From contig JBBANY010000032.1 of the NCBI GenBank assembly GCA_040401695.1, forward strand, positions 1 through 26,090: a DNA stretch of 26,090 nucleotides, in the 5' to 3' direction. The position numbers and the translations under genes are program-made. Position 1 is the stretch's first letter. Each line of letters starts with the position of its first letter. This DNA is from F1-20-MAGs119 sp040401695 (lineage in GTDB: Bacteria; Actinomycetota; Acidimicrobiia; Acidimicrobiales; Ilumatobacteraceae). Shown piece by piece: positions 1 through 8,421 of the stretch. The notes under the pieces are model-generated. The model was not told where the DNA came from and searched no databases. It saw only the letters and a list, made by a program, of their open reading frames with translations.

Positions 1-2
1 GC

Positions 3-65
3 GGCGAACTGGGCTACGGAGTGCGCGCCGCCGCGGCCGAGCAGGCCGAGAGGGACGGCCGCTAG
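3..65 (+). CDS. C-terminal end of an upstream gene, probably nuoI of complex I operon 1 (partial)
   Basis: An open frame enters from the left edge and ends in TAG at 63-65, directly abutting the nuoJ start at 66. It encodes about 20 residues, GELGYGVRAAAAEQAERDGR, a charged, alanine-rich tail with no recognisable domain. In standard nuo operons the gene before nuoJ is nuoI (the two-[4Fe-4S] ferredoxin-like subunit), so this is most likely the NuoI C-terminus. That identity rests on gene order alone. The zero-base gap to nuoJ shows the operon continues to the left of the window. Confidence 0.55.
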   Translation, partial: GELGYGVRAAAAEQAERDGR

Positions 66-608
66 ATGGAGCTGTTCGTTTTCGTCTGCGCCGCCATCAT
101 GGTGTTGGTCGGCGCGCTCGGTGTCGTTCTGCGGTCGAATCCGGTGCACGCCGCGCTCAGCATGATCCTCACGCTCTTCGGTGTCGCGGTTCTTTTCGTC
201 GCCCGCGAGGCGAATTTCCTCGCCGCGGTGCAGGTCATCGTCTACGCGGGCGCGATCGTCGTGCTCTTCCTCTTCGTGATCATGCTGCTCGGCGTCGACC
301 GTGCCGAGGATCTGCGTACCGAGCCCCTCGGCAACATTCAGCGCCCGTTGGCGCTGGTGCTCGGCGTCGGCATGTTCGCCGTTCTCACCACCGCGGTGGT
401 GCGTGCGCGCGAGTCGCTGCGGTTCAAGGGAGATGGCGTGAAGACCGCGACCCTCGAAGACGCCGATGGCAACATCCGCCAGATCGCCCGGTCGATCTTC
501 GGCGACTACGTCGTTGCGTTCGAGCTCACATCGGTGTTGCTCATCGTCGCGGTCGTCGGAACGGTGGTGCTTGCGCGTCGCCGCAAGTCCGAAAGGACGC
601 CGTCGTGA
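66..608 (+). CDS. nuoJ: NADH-quinone oxidoreductase subunit J (operon 1)
   Basis: Membrane subunit J of proton-pumping complex I, 180 aa. Hydrophobic segments cover most of the protein. The conserved NuoJ segment around residues 56-75 (VIVYAGAIVVLFLFVIML) is the family hallmark, the TM3 region that carries the pi-bulge in known structures. A polar loop lies near residues 120-140, followed by a last membrane helix and a basic C-terminus. The ATG start directly follows the upstream TAG. The gene ends in a 4-base GTGA overlap with nuoK (605-608), which implies translational coupling. It differs clearly from the second nuoJ at 12280 (164 aa), so the two are diverged paralogues and not a recent duplication. 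Confidence 0.95.
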   Translation: MELFVFVCAAIMVLVGALGVVLRSNPVHAALSMILTLFGVAVLFVAREANFLAAVQVIVYAGAIVVLFLFVIMLLGVDRAEDLRTEPLGNIQRPLALVLGVGMFAVLTTAVVRARESLRFKGDGVKTATLEDADGNIRQIARSIFGDYVVAFELTSVLLIVAVVGTVVLARRRKSERTPS

Positions 609-925
609 TCGCCGCCGCAGTCGTCCCCACCACCACGTGGTACCTGGTTCTCGCGGCGGGACTGTTCGCCATCGGAATGATCGGCGTCCTCGTGCGTCGC
701 AACCCGCTCATCATGTTCATGTGCATCGAGCTCATGCTGAACGCGGTGAACCTGACCTTCGTCGCCCTCGCCACCGAGCTCACCGACATCAACGGCCAGA
801 CGGCAGTCTTCTTCGTGCTCGTCGTCGCCGCCGCGGAAGTCGTGGTCGGCCTCGGCATCATCGTTTCCATCATGCGCCGACGCCAGCAGGCAACGGCCGA
901 TGACCTCGCGGCACTGAAGGGTTGA
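605..925 (+). CDS. nuoK: NADH-quinone oxidoreductase subunit K (operon 1)
   Basis: Small three-helix membrane subunit (homologue of ND4L), 106 aa, the usual length. The two membrane glutamates of the proton pathway are visible: E42 in CIELMLNAVNL and E78 in AAAEVVVGLGI. Translation starts at GTG 605, overlapping the nuoJ stop by four bases. This start gives the normal NuoK N-terminus with about 12 residues before the first helix. The stop at 923-925 is four bases before nuoL. The gene works with NuoJ and NuoH in the membrane arm, linking the quinone site to the antiporter-like subunits. Confidence 0.96.
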   Translation: MIAAAVVPTTTWYLVLAAGLFAIGMIGVLVRRNPLIMFMCIELMLNAVNLTFVALATELTDINGQTAVFFVLVVAAAEVVVGLGIIVSIMRRRQQATADDLAALKG

Positions 926-929
926 TCGA

Positions 930-2840
930 ATGCTCGATGTCGTTTGGTTGATCCCCGCCCTGCCACTGGCCGGGTTCCTGCTGCTCGTCCTCTTCGGTCG
1001 TCGTCTCGGCGAACCGAAGGCCGGTTATCTCGCCGCGGCGATGTGTGGCGGCGCCTTCGTCGTCACCGCGCTCACGTTCTTCGACATGCTGTCGAAGAAC
1101 GCGGAAGAGCGCTCCCATGTCGTCGATCTCTTCTCATGGATCCCCGTTGGTTCGCTGGAAGTGAAGATGGCGTTCCTTGCCGATCCGTTGTCGATCACGA
1201 TGGCACTTTTCGTCACCGGCATCGGCACTTTGATCCATCTCTACGCCGTCGGCTACATGCACGGCGACCCGAAATTCTCGAAGTTCTTCATCTACCTGAA
1301 CCTCTTCGCCTTCTCGATGCTGATGCTCGTTCTCGGCGAGAACCTTCTCGTCACGTTCCTCGGCTGGGAGGGCGTCGGCACCTGCTCGTACTTCCTCATC
1401 TCTTTCTGGCACACGCGTGAGAGCGCGGCGACCGCCGGCAAGAAGGCGTTCGTGACCAACCGCGTCGGTGACTGGGGCGTCATGACGGCGATGTTCCTCG
1501 CATTCGCTTCGGTCGGCACGCTCTCGTACAAGGGCATCAACGACGCTGCGATCGGCGGTTCGCTCAGCCAGGTCACGGCGACCGGCATCGCACTCATGCT
1601 CTTCATCGGAGCGTGCGGCAAGAGCGCCCAGTTGCCGCTGTACATCTGGCTGCCCGACGCAATGGAGGGCCCGACACCCGTGTCGGCGCTCATCCACGCG
1701 GCCACCATGGTGACCGCAGGCGTGTTCCTGATGACGCGCATGAACCCCGTCATCCACGAGGCCTACACGTGGGCACCGATGATCATCGCGGTGGTCGGTG
1801 CGGCGACCGCGTTGTTCGCGGCAACCATCGCCGTTGCCCAGAACGACGTGAAGAAGGTGTTGGCGTACTCCACCGTTTCGCAACTCGGTTACATGTTCCT
1901 CGCCGTGGGTTCGGGGGCCTACATCGCGGCGATCTTCCACATGATCACCCACGCGTTCTTCAAGGCGCTTCTCTTCCTCGGTTCGGGCTCGGTCATCCAC
2001 GGCATGCACCACGAACAGGACATGCGCCGGATGGGTGCTTTGCGCAAGCTCATGCCGGTCACCGCCGTGACCTTCATCATCGGTTGGCTGGCGATCGCGG
2101 GCGTTCCGCCGTTCGCGGGCTTCTGGTCGAAGGACGAAATCCTGCTCTACGTGTACGCAAACAACCGCGGTCTCTACGTTGTCGGCCTCGTCACTGCGTT
2201 GCTCACGGCGTTCTACATGACGCGCCAGGTGATCATGGTGTTCTTCGGTGAGGCGCGGTGGAACGACCACAGTGAAGAGCACGGTGCGCACGGCGATTTC
2301 AAGCCCCACGAAAGCCCGCGCATCATGCTGATGCCGCTGGTCGTTCTCGCCGGCTTGTCGATCGTGGGCGGTGCCCTGCAACTGCCGTTCACGAAGGATC
2401 TGCACTTCCTCGAAAAGTGGCTCGAGCCTGTGGTCGAACACGGTGAGGCACACATCAAGGGTTCGTGGGCCTATGACAACAAGTACCTGCTGATGGGCGT
2501 GGCGATCGTCGTCGCCCTCGCGGGTATCGCCGTTGCCGTCGGGGTGTACGGCAAGAAGAAACTGAAGGCCATCGAGCCCGAGATCCTCGCGAACGGCTGG
2601 TTCTACGACCGCCTCGTCTCGAACTTCATGGGTGGACCCGGCCGCCGCGCATTCGATGCCGTTGCGTGGGCGGATGCGAACGTGATCGATGGTGCCGTTC
2701 GCGGAACGGGTGTCGCCGTTCGTTCGACGAGCGGTGTTGCACGCAGGCTGCAGAGCGGATTCGTCCGCGCCTATGCCGCCATCATCGCGATCGCGGTGCT
2801 CCTCATGCTCGTCTGGTTCGTCTACAGGGGGATCGCCTGA
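930..2840 (+). CDS. nuoL: NADH-quinone oxidoreductase subunit L (operon 1)
   Basis: Largest antiporter-like proton-pumping subunit (ND5 family), 636 aa, normal length. Key channel residues are in place: E147 in FLGWEGVGTCSY, K231 in GACGKSAQLPL, and H256 in VSALIHAATM, followed by the NDVKKVLAYSTVSQLGYM block on the central axis. A short histidine-rich loop (EEHGAHGDFKPHES) lies near residues 449-464. The long C-terminal part after residue 500 fits the lateral helix and terminal transmembrane segment of NuoL. The sequence style (HLYAVGYMHGD, FLGWEGVG) is like the usual actinobacterial NuoL. It overlaps nuoM by one base (TGATG). Confidence 0.96.
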   Translation: MLDVVWLIPALPLAGFLLLVLFGRRLGEPKAGYLAAAMCGGAFVVTALTFFDMLSKNAEERSHVVDLFSWIPVGSLEVKMAFLADPLSITMALFVTGIGTLIHLYAVGYMHGDPKFSKFFIYLNLFAFSMLMLVLGENLLVTFLGWEGVGTCSYFLISFWHTRESAATAGKKAFVTNRVGDWGVMTAMFLAFASVGTLSYKGINDAAIGGSLSQVTATGIALMLFIGACGKSAQLPLYIWLPDAMEGPTPVSALIHAATMVTAGVFLMTRMNPVIHEAYTWAPMIIAVVGAATALFAATIAVAQNDVKKVLAYSTVSQLGYMFLAVGSGAYIAAIFHMITHAFFKALLFLGSGSVIHGMHHEQDMRRMGALRKLMPVTAVTFIIGWLAIAGVPPFAGFWSKDEILLYVYANNRGLYVVGLVTALLTAFYMTRQVIMVFFGEARWNDHSEEHGAHGDFKPHESPRIMLMPLVVLAGLSIVGGALQLPFTKDLHFLEKWLEPVVEHGEAHIKGSWAYDNKYLLMGVAIVVALAGIAVAVGVYGKKKLKAIEPEILANGWFYDRLVSNFMGGPGRRAFDAVAWADANVIDGAVRGTGVAVRSTSGVARRLQSGFVRAYAAIIAIAVLLMLVWFVYRGIA

Positions 2841-4483
2841 TGTTCGCCGCCGAAGCCGCGCACGGCTCGACCCTGTCGTTTCCGATTCTCACCGCACTCG
2901 TGTTGGTGCCCGCCATCGGCGGCATCCTCACGATCCTCACGAGCAATCGTCGACCCGAGTCGACGAAGTTCGTGGCGCTGGTCGCCAGCACCGTCACCGC
3001 GGGTCTCAGCATCTGGTTGCTCTCGTCGTTCGAAACGGCCGACGCCGGATTCCAGTTCGTGTCGCAGCATCCGTGGATCCGTGATTGGGGAATCGGTTGG
3101 CACGTCGGTGTCGACGGCATCTCGCTCTTCCTCGTCGTTCTGACGGGCCTTCTCTTCCCGCTCGTCATTGCGGGTATCGACCCGCACCACGACCACAAGC
3201 GCTACCTCGGTTGGATGCTCGTCCTCGAGGCGGGTGTAATGGGCAGCTTCATCAGCCTCGATCTCTTCCTCTTCTTCCTCTTCTTCGAGATCGTTCTCGT
3301 CCCGATGTACTTCCTCATCGGTGGTTGGGGATACGACCAGCGCGTGTATGCGGCGACGAAGTTCTTCCTCTACACGATGTTCGGTTCCGCGTTCATGCTC
3401 GTCGGCATCATTGCAACGGCGGTGCTCGCAAAGAACAGTCTCGGCTACGTCACCTTCGACCTCGTGCAACTCGCCGAGGGTGCCGAGTTCGCCGCGTCGA
3501 CCGGACGCTGGCTGTTCATGGCCTTCGCAATCGCCTTCGCCGTGAAGGTTCCGCTCTTTCCGCTGCACACGTGGCTGCCCGACGCCCACACGCAGGCGCC
3601 CACCGGTGGTTCGGTCATTCTCGCCGGCGTGCTGTTGAAGCTCGGCACCTACGGCTTCCTGCGCTTTGGCCTCTATCTCTTCCCCGAAGCGTCGGTGTGG
3701 GCGCGACCACTGTTCCTCACGCTCGCCGTGATTGGCATTCTCTGGGGTGCGATTGCAGCCACCATGCAAAAGGACCTGAAGCGTCTCGTCGCGTACTCGT
3801 CGGTGGCGCACCTCGGTTTCATCGTCCTCGGCACCTTTGCGTTCACGTCGCAGGCCATCACCGGTGGTGTCATGCAGATGGTGAACCACGGCATCTCGAC
3901 CGGAGCTCTCTTCCTTCTCGTCGGAATGATCTACGAACGTCGCCACACGCGCGAGATTTCGCAGCTGAAGGGTCTGCAGTCGGTCGCGCCGATCTTCGCT
4001 GCCGCGTTCATGGTCGTGATGCTGTCGTCGATCGGTGTGCCGGGCCTCAACGGATTCGTCGGCGAGTTCCTCATTCTCATCGGTTCGTTCGGCAACGCAC
4101 GCTGGTGGGTCGTCGTCGGCGCGACGGGCGTCATCCTCGCTGCTCTGTATCTCTTGTGGGCCTACCAACGTGTCTTCCACGGAGAACCCGACGAGGACAA
4201 CAAGTCGTTCGCCGAACTGCGTCCGCGTGAAGGGATGCTGTTGCTCGCGTTCATCGCGCCGATCATCTTCACGGGCGTCTTTCCGAAGCCGATGCTCGAC
4301 CGCATCGAGCCCAGCGTGAAGGCGCTGGTTGCGCACGTCGAGACGAACACCGGTCGCACCCTCGAGTTCGAGAAGAAGGAAATCGCCCCTGTCGATCATT
4401 CGGGTGACCATTCCGACACCGAGAAGTCCGACAGCGAGAAGCACGACACGGAGAAGTCCGATTCGGAAGGGCACGGAGGCTGA
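2840..4483 (+). CDS. nuoM: NADH-quinone oxidoreductase subunit M (operon 1)
   Basis: Antiporter-like proton-pumping subunit (ND4 family), 547 aa from the ATG at 2840, whose A is also the last base of the nuoL stop. The open frame runs further upstream inside nuoL, but MFAAEAAHGSTLSF gives the normal N-terminus. Channel residues visible: E150 in FFEIVLVPMYFLIGG, K236 in AFAVKVPLFPLHTW and K267 in LLKLGTYGF, with the family signature LPDAHTQAP. The C-terminus carries an odd hydrophilic tail of about 30 residues built from repeats of the type DTEKSDSE with scattered histidines. Homologues normally stop soon after the last helix. nuoN follows after two bases. Confidence 0.96.
   Translation: MFAAEAAHGSTLSFPILTALVLVPAIGGILTILTSNRRPESTKFVALVASTVTAGLSIWLLSSFETADAGFQFVSQHPWIRDWGIGWHVGVDGISLFLVVLTGLLFPLVIAGIDPHHDHKRYLGWMLVLEAGVMGSFISLDLFLFFLFFEIVLVPMYFLIGGWGYDQRVYAATKFFLYTMFGSAFMLVGIIATAVLAKNSLGYVTFDLVQLAEGAEFAASTGRWLFMAFAIAFAVKVPLFPLHTWLPDAHTQAPTGGSVILAGVLLKLGTYGFLRFGLYLFPEASVWARPLFLTLAVIGILWGAIAATMQKDLKRLVAYSSVAHLGFIVLGTFAFTSQAITGGVMQMVNHGISTGALFLLVGMIYERRHTREISQLKGLQSVAPIFAAAFMVVMLSSIGVPGLNGFVGEFLILIGSFGNARWWVVVGATGVILAALYLLWAYQRVFHGEPDEDNKSFAELRPREGMLLLAFIAPIIFTGVFPKPMLDRIEPSVKALVAHVETNTGRTLEFEKKEIAPVDHSGDHSDTEKSDSEKHDTEKSDSEGHGG
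4415..4469 (+). repeat. Imperfect tandem repeat encoding the acidic tail of NuoM (operon 1)
   Basis: Two copies of a roughly 25-base unit (from 4415 and from 4445) encode DTEKSDSEK and DTEKSDSEG. They are in frame and lie at the very end of the coding region. The copies differ at synonymous or near-synonymous sites, so this is an older duplication. Function unknown; the tail is charged and probably disordered. Confidence 0.7.
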
Positions 4484-4485
4484 CG

Positions 4486-5997
4486 ATGTTTGCTGCTGAA
4501 ACCCTCGCCGGGCCGTCGATCCCGTGGTTCACGCTCAGCCCGTTGCTCGCGCTGCTCGCCGGAGCCTGCGTACTTATGCTCGGTGGTTCACTCTTGCCGC
4601 AGTGGCCGCGGGGTCTCTACGGCATCGTCAGCGCCGCAACCGCGGCAACTTCGATCGTGCTGTGTTTCTTCCTGTGGGACAACCTGACCGACGGTCGGCC
4701 CGAGACGATCATCGCCGACGCGCTTGCCTTCGACCACTTCGCTGTTCTCGGCACCATCACCATCTGCATCGCAGTGCTGCTCGCGAGTCTGACCACGAGC
4801 GACTATCTCGTGCGCGAAGGCGAGGACGGACCGGAACTGTTCGTGCTCTACCTCGCCGCCGCGATCGGCGGCATCGTCATGGTGGCCGCGCAGGACCTCA
4901 TCGTGTTGTTCCTCGGTCTCGAGACGCTCAGTCTCGCTCTCTACGTTCTCGCTGCGAGCAACCGCCGGCGCGAGGAAAGTCAGGAAGCCGGGCTCAAGTA
5001 CTTCATCCTCGGCGGATTCTCCTCGGCGTTTTTCCTCTACGGCATCGCCCTCATCTACGGCGCGACGAAACACACCAACCTCGGTCGGGTCATGGAAACG
5101 CTGTCGACCGAGCAGGCGTTCCCGCGCAACGACGTCTTGTTGCTTGTGGGTATCGGTCTTCTTCTCGTCGGACTCGCCTTCAAGGTCGCCGCGGTGCCGT
5201 TCCAGGTGTGGACGCCCGACGTGTACCAGGGTGCGCCGACGCCCGTCACGTCTTTCATGGCATCGGCCGGCAAGACGGCTGCGTTCGCCGCGTTGTTGCG
5301 CGTCAGCGTGACCGCGCTCGAAAGCCGTGTCGACGACTGGCGCCCGGTCGTGTGGGTGCTCGCGGTTCTCAGCCTCGTCGTCGGTTCGGTGCTGGCAGTC
5401 ACGCAGACCAACGTGAAGCGCATGCTCGCGTACTCGTCGATCAGCCACGCCGGGTTCATTCTTCTCGGCGTCGAGGCGGCGTCGCACACCGGTTCGTCGA
5501 GCGCCGGAGACGGGATCGCATCGGCGATGACGTACCTGCTTCTCTACACCGTTCTCGTCATCGGAACGTTCACGATCGTCGGCCTCGTTGCCGGCAAGGG
5601 TGACGGTGCATCGAACCTCACCGACTTCCGCGGTCTCGGTCGCCGTCGCCCGGCGCTTGCACTTGCGCTCACCGTCTTCCTGCTCGCGCAGGCCGGGATG
5701 CCGTTGACCTCCGGATTTGTCGCCAAGTTCGGCGTCATCCGCGCCGCGGTCGAAACGCAGAGTTACGCCATCGCGATCATCGCGATGCTTGCTTCGGTGA
5801 TCGGTGCGTTCCTCTACCTGCGCATCATGGTCAGCGCGTGGATGGAAGATGCCGAAGGTGAAGATGCGGCTCCGCCGGTTCCGTTCCTCTCGGGTCTTGC
5901 CGTCACGGCTGCCGTCGCGTTCACTCTGGTCGTTGGCATCGTTCCGGGCTGGTTGCTCGACGCGACGCGCCAAGTGATCACGCTCGCCGGCCGCTGA
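4486..5997 (+). CDS. nuoN: NADH-quinone oxidoreductase subunit N (operon 1)
   Basis: Third antiporter-like subunit (ND2 family), 503 aa, normal length. Recognisable residues: E146 in LFLGLETLSLALYVL, K171 in EAGLKYFILGGFSSAFFLYG, K233 in LAFKVAAVPFQVWTPDVYQG and K263. The block NVKRMLAYSSISHAGF is the conserved central-axis helix. ATG 4486 follows the nuoM stop by two bases. This is the last gene of operon 1: its stop is one base from the stop of the convergent threonine dehydratase, with a small palindrome (5992-6004) over the junction. No long intrinsic terminator is visible. Confidence 0.96.
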   Translation: MFAAETLAGPSIPWFTLSPLLALLAGACVLMLGGSLLPQWPRGLYGIVSAATAATSIVLCFFLWDNLTDGRPETIIADALAFDHFAVLGTITICIAVLLASLTTSDYLVREGEDGPELFVLYLAAAIGGIVMVAAQDLIVLFLGLETLSLALYVLAASNRRREESQEAGLKYFILGGFSSAFFLYGIALIYGATKHTNLGRVMETLSTEQAFPRNDVLLLVGIGLLLVGLAFKVAAVPFQVWTPDVYQGAPTPVTSFMASAGKTAAFAALLRVSVTALESRVDDWRPVVWVLAVLSLVVGSVLAVTQTNVKRMLAYSSISHAGFILLGVEAASHTGSSSAGDGIASAMTYLLLYTVLVIGTFTIVGLVAGKGDGASNLTDFRGLGRRRPALALALTVFLLAQAGMPLTSGFVAKFGVIRAAVETQSYAIAIIAMLASVIGAFLYLRIMVSAWMEDAEGEDAAPPVPFLSGLAVTAAVAFTLVVGIVPGWLLDATRQVITLAGR

Positions 5998-5998
5998 T

Positions 5999-7207
5999 TC
6001 AGCGTTCGAGTTCTTCGACCTCGTAGCCCGCGCTGCGCGCAGCGTCGACCACGGTGTCGGCGTGTTCCGTGCCGCGCGTTTCGAGAACGATCTGCACGCC
6101 GGTTTCCCGCACGTGCAGATCGACGCCTTCGCGCACGTGTTCGACCTCGATGAGGTTTGCGCCCTGGCCCGCGAGAAGCGTGAGCAGGTTCGCAAGTCCG
6201 CCCGGCCGGTCGGGGATGCGTGCGAAGAGGAGCAGACGCCGTCCCGCCTGCGTTTCGTGGCGGCGGACGAGACCGGGCAGCAGCCCGAGGTCGACGTTGC
6301 CACCCGACAGCACGACACACGTGACGCCGTCGGTTGCCGGACGCACGAGACCACGCATCAACGCCGATGCTCCCACTGCACCGCCACCCTCGACGAGCAA
6401 CTTCCCGCGCTCCATGAGGAGGATCATCGCATCGGCGACGTCGTCCTCTTCGACGACGACGACATCGTCGACGAATTCCTCGATGATCGGTCGCGTCACC
6501 GCACCGGGTTTCTTCACGGCAATGCCATCCGCGAGTGTGACGACCGGACCTTCGGGCGCGGGCAGGTGTGCGTACGGCGCGCATGCCGCCACTTGCACGC
6601 CGATGACTCGGATGCGCGGGTCGTGTTGTTTCAGTGCGATCGCTGCGCCGCCGGTGAGACCGCCCCCACCGAGCGGAATGACGACCGTGCGCAGGTCGGG
6701 GATGTCCTCGATGAGTTCGAGGCCGAGTGTGGCCTGGCCCGCGACCACCGCGGGGTCGTCGTACGGGTGGCAGAAATTCATGCCGGTGGCGGCCGCACGC
6801 TCTTTGGCGAGCGCGACCGCATTGTCGAGCGAATCGCCACCCTCGGAGATCGTCGCCCCGTAGGCGCGGCACGCGGCGATCTTCGAGATCGAGGCGCCGG
6901 CGGGCACGAAGATTTCGCATGCGATGCCGTTCACCTGCGCGGCGAAAGCGATCGCCTGGGCGTGGTTGCCCGCGCTTCCCGCAACGACACCGCTCGAGGC
7001 GGCCGCGCCGAGCGAGGCGACCTTGTTCATCGCACCACGGATCTTGAAAGAACCCGTTCGCTGGAGGTTCTCGGCCTTCAGGACGATGTTGCCACCGCAT
7101 CGGGTCGTCAGCGCCGCGGACTCGGTGATGGGGGTGCGCTTCACGTAGGCGGCTCCGGCCGCGCGTGCAGCGAGGATCTGGTCACGAGATATTGGTGACG
7201 TCCCCAT
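5999..7207 (-). CDS. ilvA: Threonine dehydratase (threonine ammonia-lyase) with C-terminal ACT domain
   Basis: PLP-dependent enzyme that deaminates L-threonine to 2-oxobutanoate, the first step towards isoleucine or a catabolic route; 402 aa, cytosolic. The PLP lysine is K55 in TGSFKIRGA, the substrate loop is SAGNHAQ at 78-84, and the phosphate-binding glycine loop is PLGGGGLTGG near residue 185. Residues from about 325 form one ACT domain (LLFARIPDRPGGLANLL), so this is the short single-ACT form and not the long two-ACT-like E. coli IlvA. The symbol is by family; tdcB-like catabolic use cannot be excluded. The ATG start is 8 nt after a -10 box that overlaps the divergent promoter, so the mRNA is probably leaderless. 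Confidence 0.92.
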   Translation of the reverse strand: MGTSPISRDQILAARAAGAAYVKRTPITESAALTTRCGGNIVLKAENLQRTGSFKIRGAMNKVASLGAAASSGVVAGSAGNHAQAIAFAAQVNGIACEIFVPAGASISKIAACRAYGATISEGGDSLDNAVALAKERAAATGMNFCHPYDDPAVVAGQATLGLELIEDIPDLRTVVIPLGGGGLTGGAAIALKQHDPRIRVIGVQVAACAPYAHLPAPEGPVVTLADGIAVKKPGAVTRPIIEEFVDDVVVVEEDDVADAMILLMERGKLLVEGGGAVGASALMRGLVRPATDGVTCVVLSGGNVDLGLLPGLVRRHETQAGRRLLLFARIPDRPGGLANLLTLLAGQGANLIEVEHVREGVDLHVRETGVQIVLETRGTEHADTVVDAARSAGYEVEELER

Positions 7208-7226
7208 CCGGAATTACCGTACCCCC
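7192..7226 (+). promoter_or_regulatory. Promoter of the glutamine amidotransferase gene
   Basis: A -10-like TACCGT at 7215-7220 lies 6 nt before the GTG start at 7227. TTGGTG at 7192-7197 sits exactly 17 nt further upstream as a possible -35 box, inside the start of ilvA. No ribosome-binding site fits between the -10 box and the start, so transcription probably begins at or next to the start codon. Confidence 0.5.
7208..7221 (-). promoter_or_regulatory. Promoter of ilvA, overlapping the divergent promoter
   Basis: Read on the minus strand, TACGGT (7221-7216) is a TANNNT -10 box 8 nt before the ilvA ATG (7207). It shares five of its six base pairs with the -10 box of the opposite gene. No clear -35 box is visible. 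The two RNA polymerase sites should exclude each other. Confidence 0.5.
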
Positions 7227-7931
7227 GTGCGCGCAATCATCATTGCCAACCACGGCGACGCCGACGGGGGCGAGGTTGCGCAGCGCTTTGCCCAATTGGG
7301 GTGGTCGTTCGAGACTTGGAACCGTGAGCGGGCCCCCGAATGGGAGCCGTTGCCCGACGACGTCGGCCTCGTCGTTCCCCTCGGGTCGGACTGGTCGGTC
7401 TATTGGGATGATGTGGCACCCTTCGTTGCCGCCGAAGCGGAGCTCTTGCGGGCCGCCCACGGCCGCCGGGTGCCGATTTTCGGCGTCTGCTTCGGCGGCC
7501 AGATGCTGGCCCACGCCCTGGGGGGCCGGGTCGAGCGGGCCGATGAACCCGAGATTGGGTGGTTCTCGGTCGACCCGAACCCTGAAATGACCCCTTGTTT
7601 GGCCCAAAATCCCCCGTTTCACCACAATCCGTGGTTCCAGTGGCACTACGACCGTTTCGTACCGCCCATTGAGGCGACGGTGCTGGCGACGGGGGCGCAG
7701 GGGACCCAGGCCTTCCTCCTTGACCGCAGCCTCGGCCTGCAGTTCCACCCAGAAATCACCCCGGCAATCATCGAACGGTGGTCGACCGGCCACGGTGCTG
7801 CGGAACTGGCCCGCATCGGCGTCGACCCGGAGGCACTCGCCGCCGCGACTCGTTCACATGCGCACGTGTCCGCACACGCCGCGCATCGTGTCGTCGATTG
7901 GTTCACCGAACACGTAATGCCGCTGCGCTGA
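7227..7931 (+). CDS. Class I glutamine amidotransferase-like protein (GMP synthase GATase-like)
   Basis: A stand-alone class I (triad) glutamine amidotransferase domain, 234 aa, probably cytosolic. The nucleophile is C88 in the elbow motif GVCFGGQMLAHALGG, and the other triad members are H174 and E176 in LGLQFHPEI. The triad is intact, so glutamine or gamma-glutamyl hydrolysis is plausible, but no synthase partner is encoded next to it and the substrate is unknown. It resembles the stand-alone 'GMP synthase-like' proteins, not GuaA itself, which has a C-terminal ATP-pyrophosphatase domain absent here. The GTG start is chosen because a -10 box lies just 6 nt upstream and the frame begins directly with the MRAIIIANHG beta-strand. 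Confidence 0.85.
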   Translation: MRAIIIANHGDADGGEVAQRFAQLGWSFETWNRERAPEWEPLPDDVGLVVPLGSDWSVYWDDVAPFVAAEAELLRAAHGRRVPIFGVCFGGQMLAHALGGRVERADEPEIGWFSVDPNPEMTPCLAQNPPFHHNPWFQWHYDRFVPPIEATVLATGAQGTQAFLLDRSLGLQFHPEITPAIIERWSTGHGAAELARIGVDPEALAAATRSHAHVSAHAAHRVVDWFTEHVMPLR

Positions 7932-8001
7932 CATCGCCACCACGCGCATCGTCGAGCCCGACAACTTCGCCTCTATTTCTGTCTCGGCGGGGGGTGGGTA
8001 G

Positions 8002-8015
8002 TAGTTTCGGAGGCG
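8002..8015 (+). promoter_or_regulatory. Probable promoter of nuo operon 2
   Basis: TAGTTT at 8002-8007 is a TANNNT-type -10 box 8 nt before the nuoA ATG (8016). It matches the spacing seen at other genes in this window. GGAGG at 8009-8013 lies too close to the ATG to act as a normal Shine-Dalgarno site. No convincing -35 box was seen in the 84-base gap after the amidotransferase gene. Confidence 0.4.
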
Positions 8016-8381
8016 ATGTCCCCCTTCCTGCGGTCATACCTCACGGTCGTGTGGTTCGGGCTCGCGGCCTTCCTCCTCGGAGGCCTGCTGCTCTGGCTCG
8101 CGTCCTTGCTGCGGCCCGTCAAGCCCACCCCCGAAAAGGTCCTCGCCTACGAAAGCGGCGTCGACCCGGTCGGCGAGGGATGGTCGCAAAGCCAGATTCG
8201 CTACTACGTGTTTGCGCTCCTCTTCGTCGTGTTCGACGTCGAAGCGGTGTTCCTCTTTCCGTGGGCGACGCAACTCGAGCGCTACGGCTCGTTTGGTCTG
8301 ATCGAAATGGGCGTGTTCGTTGCGGTGCTGCTGCTCGGCCTCGTCTATGCCTGGCGCAAGGGGGTCCTGCGCTGGGTCTGA
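8016..8381 (+). CDS. nuoA: NADH-quinone oxidoreductase subunit A (operon 2)
   Basis: Small membrane subunit (ND3 family), 121 aa with three hydrophobic segments. The hallmark loop YESGVDPVGEGWSQSQIRYYVFALLFV is present in parts (YESGVDP at 45-51), followed by FDVEAVFLFPWA with D74 and E76, the conserved acidic pair of the second helix. It is the first gene of the second complex I operon, with a 40-base gap to nuoB. The TM1-2 loop of this subunit lies beside the quinone channel in known structures and normally has a cysteine (ESGxxxC...). Here the corresponding stretch lacks cysteine, which is common in bacteria. Confidence 0.96.
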   Translation: MSPFLRSYLTVVWFGLAAFLLGGLLLWLASLLRPVKPTPEKVLAYESGVDPVGEGWSQSQIRYYVFALLFVVFDVEAVFLFPWATQLERYGSFGLIEMGVFVAVLLLGLVYAWRKGVLRWV

Positions 8382-8421
8382 TCCGCGCGGGACACACAAG
8401 ATTCGAGAGGAACGGACACTC

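Noticed and set aside
1134..2453. Long minus-strand open frame opposite nuoL, and similar ones at 2822-4474, 4588-6354, 9454-10773 and 13467-15461
   Set aside because: These are shadows of the plus-strand nuo genes caused by high GC at third codon positions. Their translations are Arg/His/Glu-rich and show no domain.
7932..8015. Intrinsic terminator after the amidotransferase gene
   Set aside because: The 84-base gap has no convincing stem followed by a T run.
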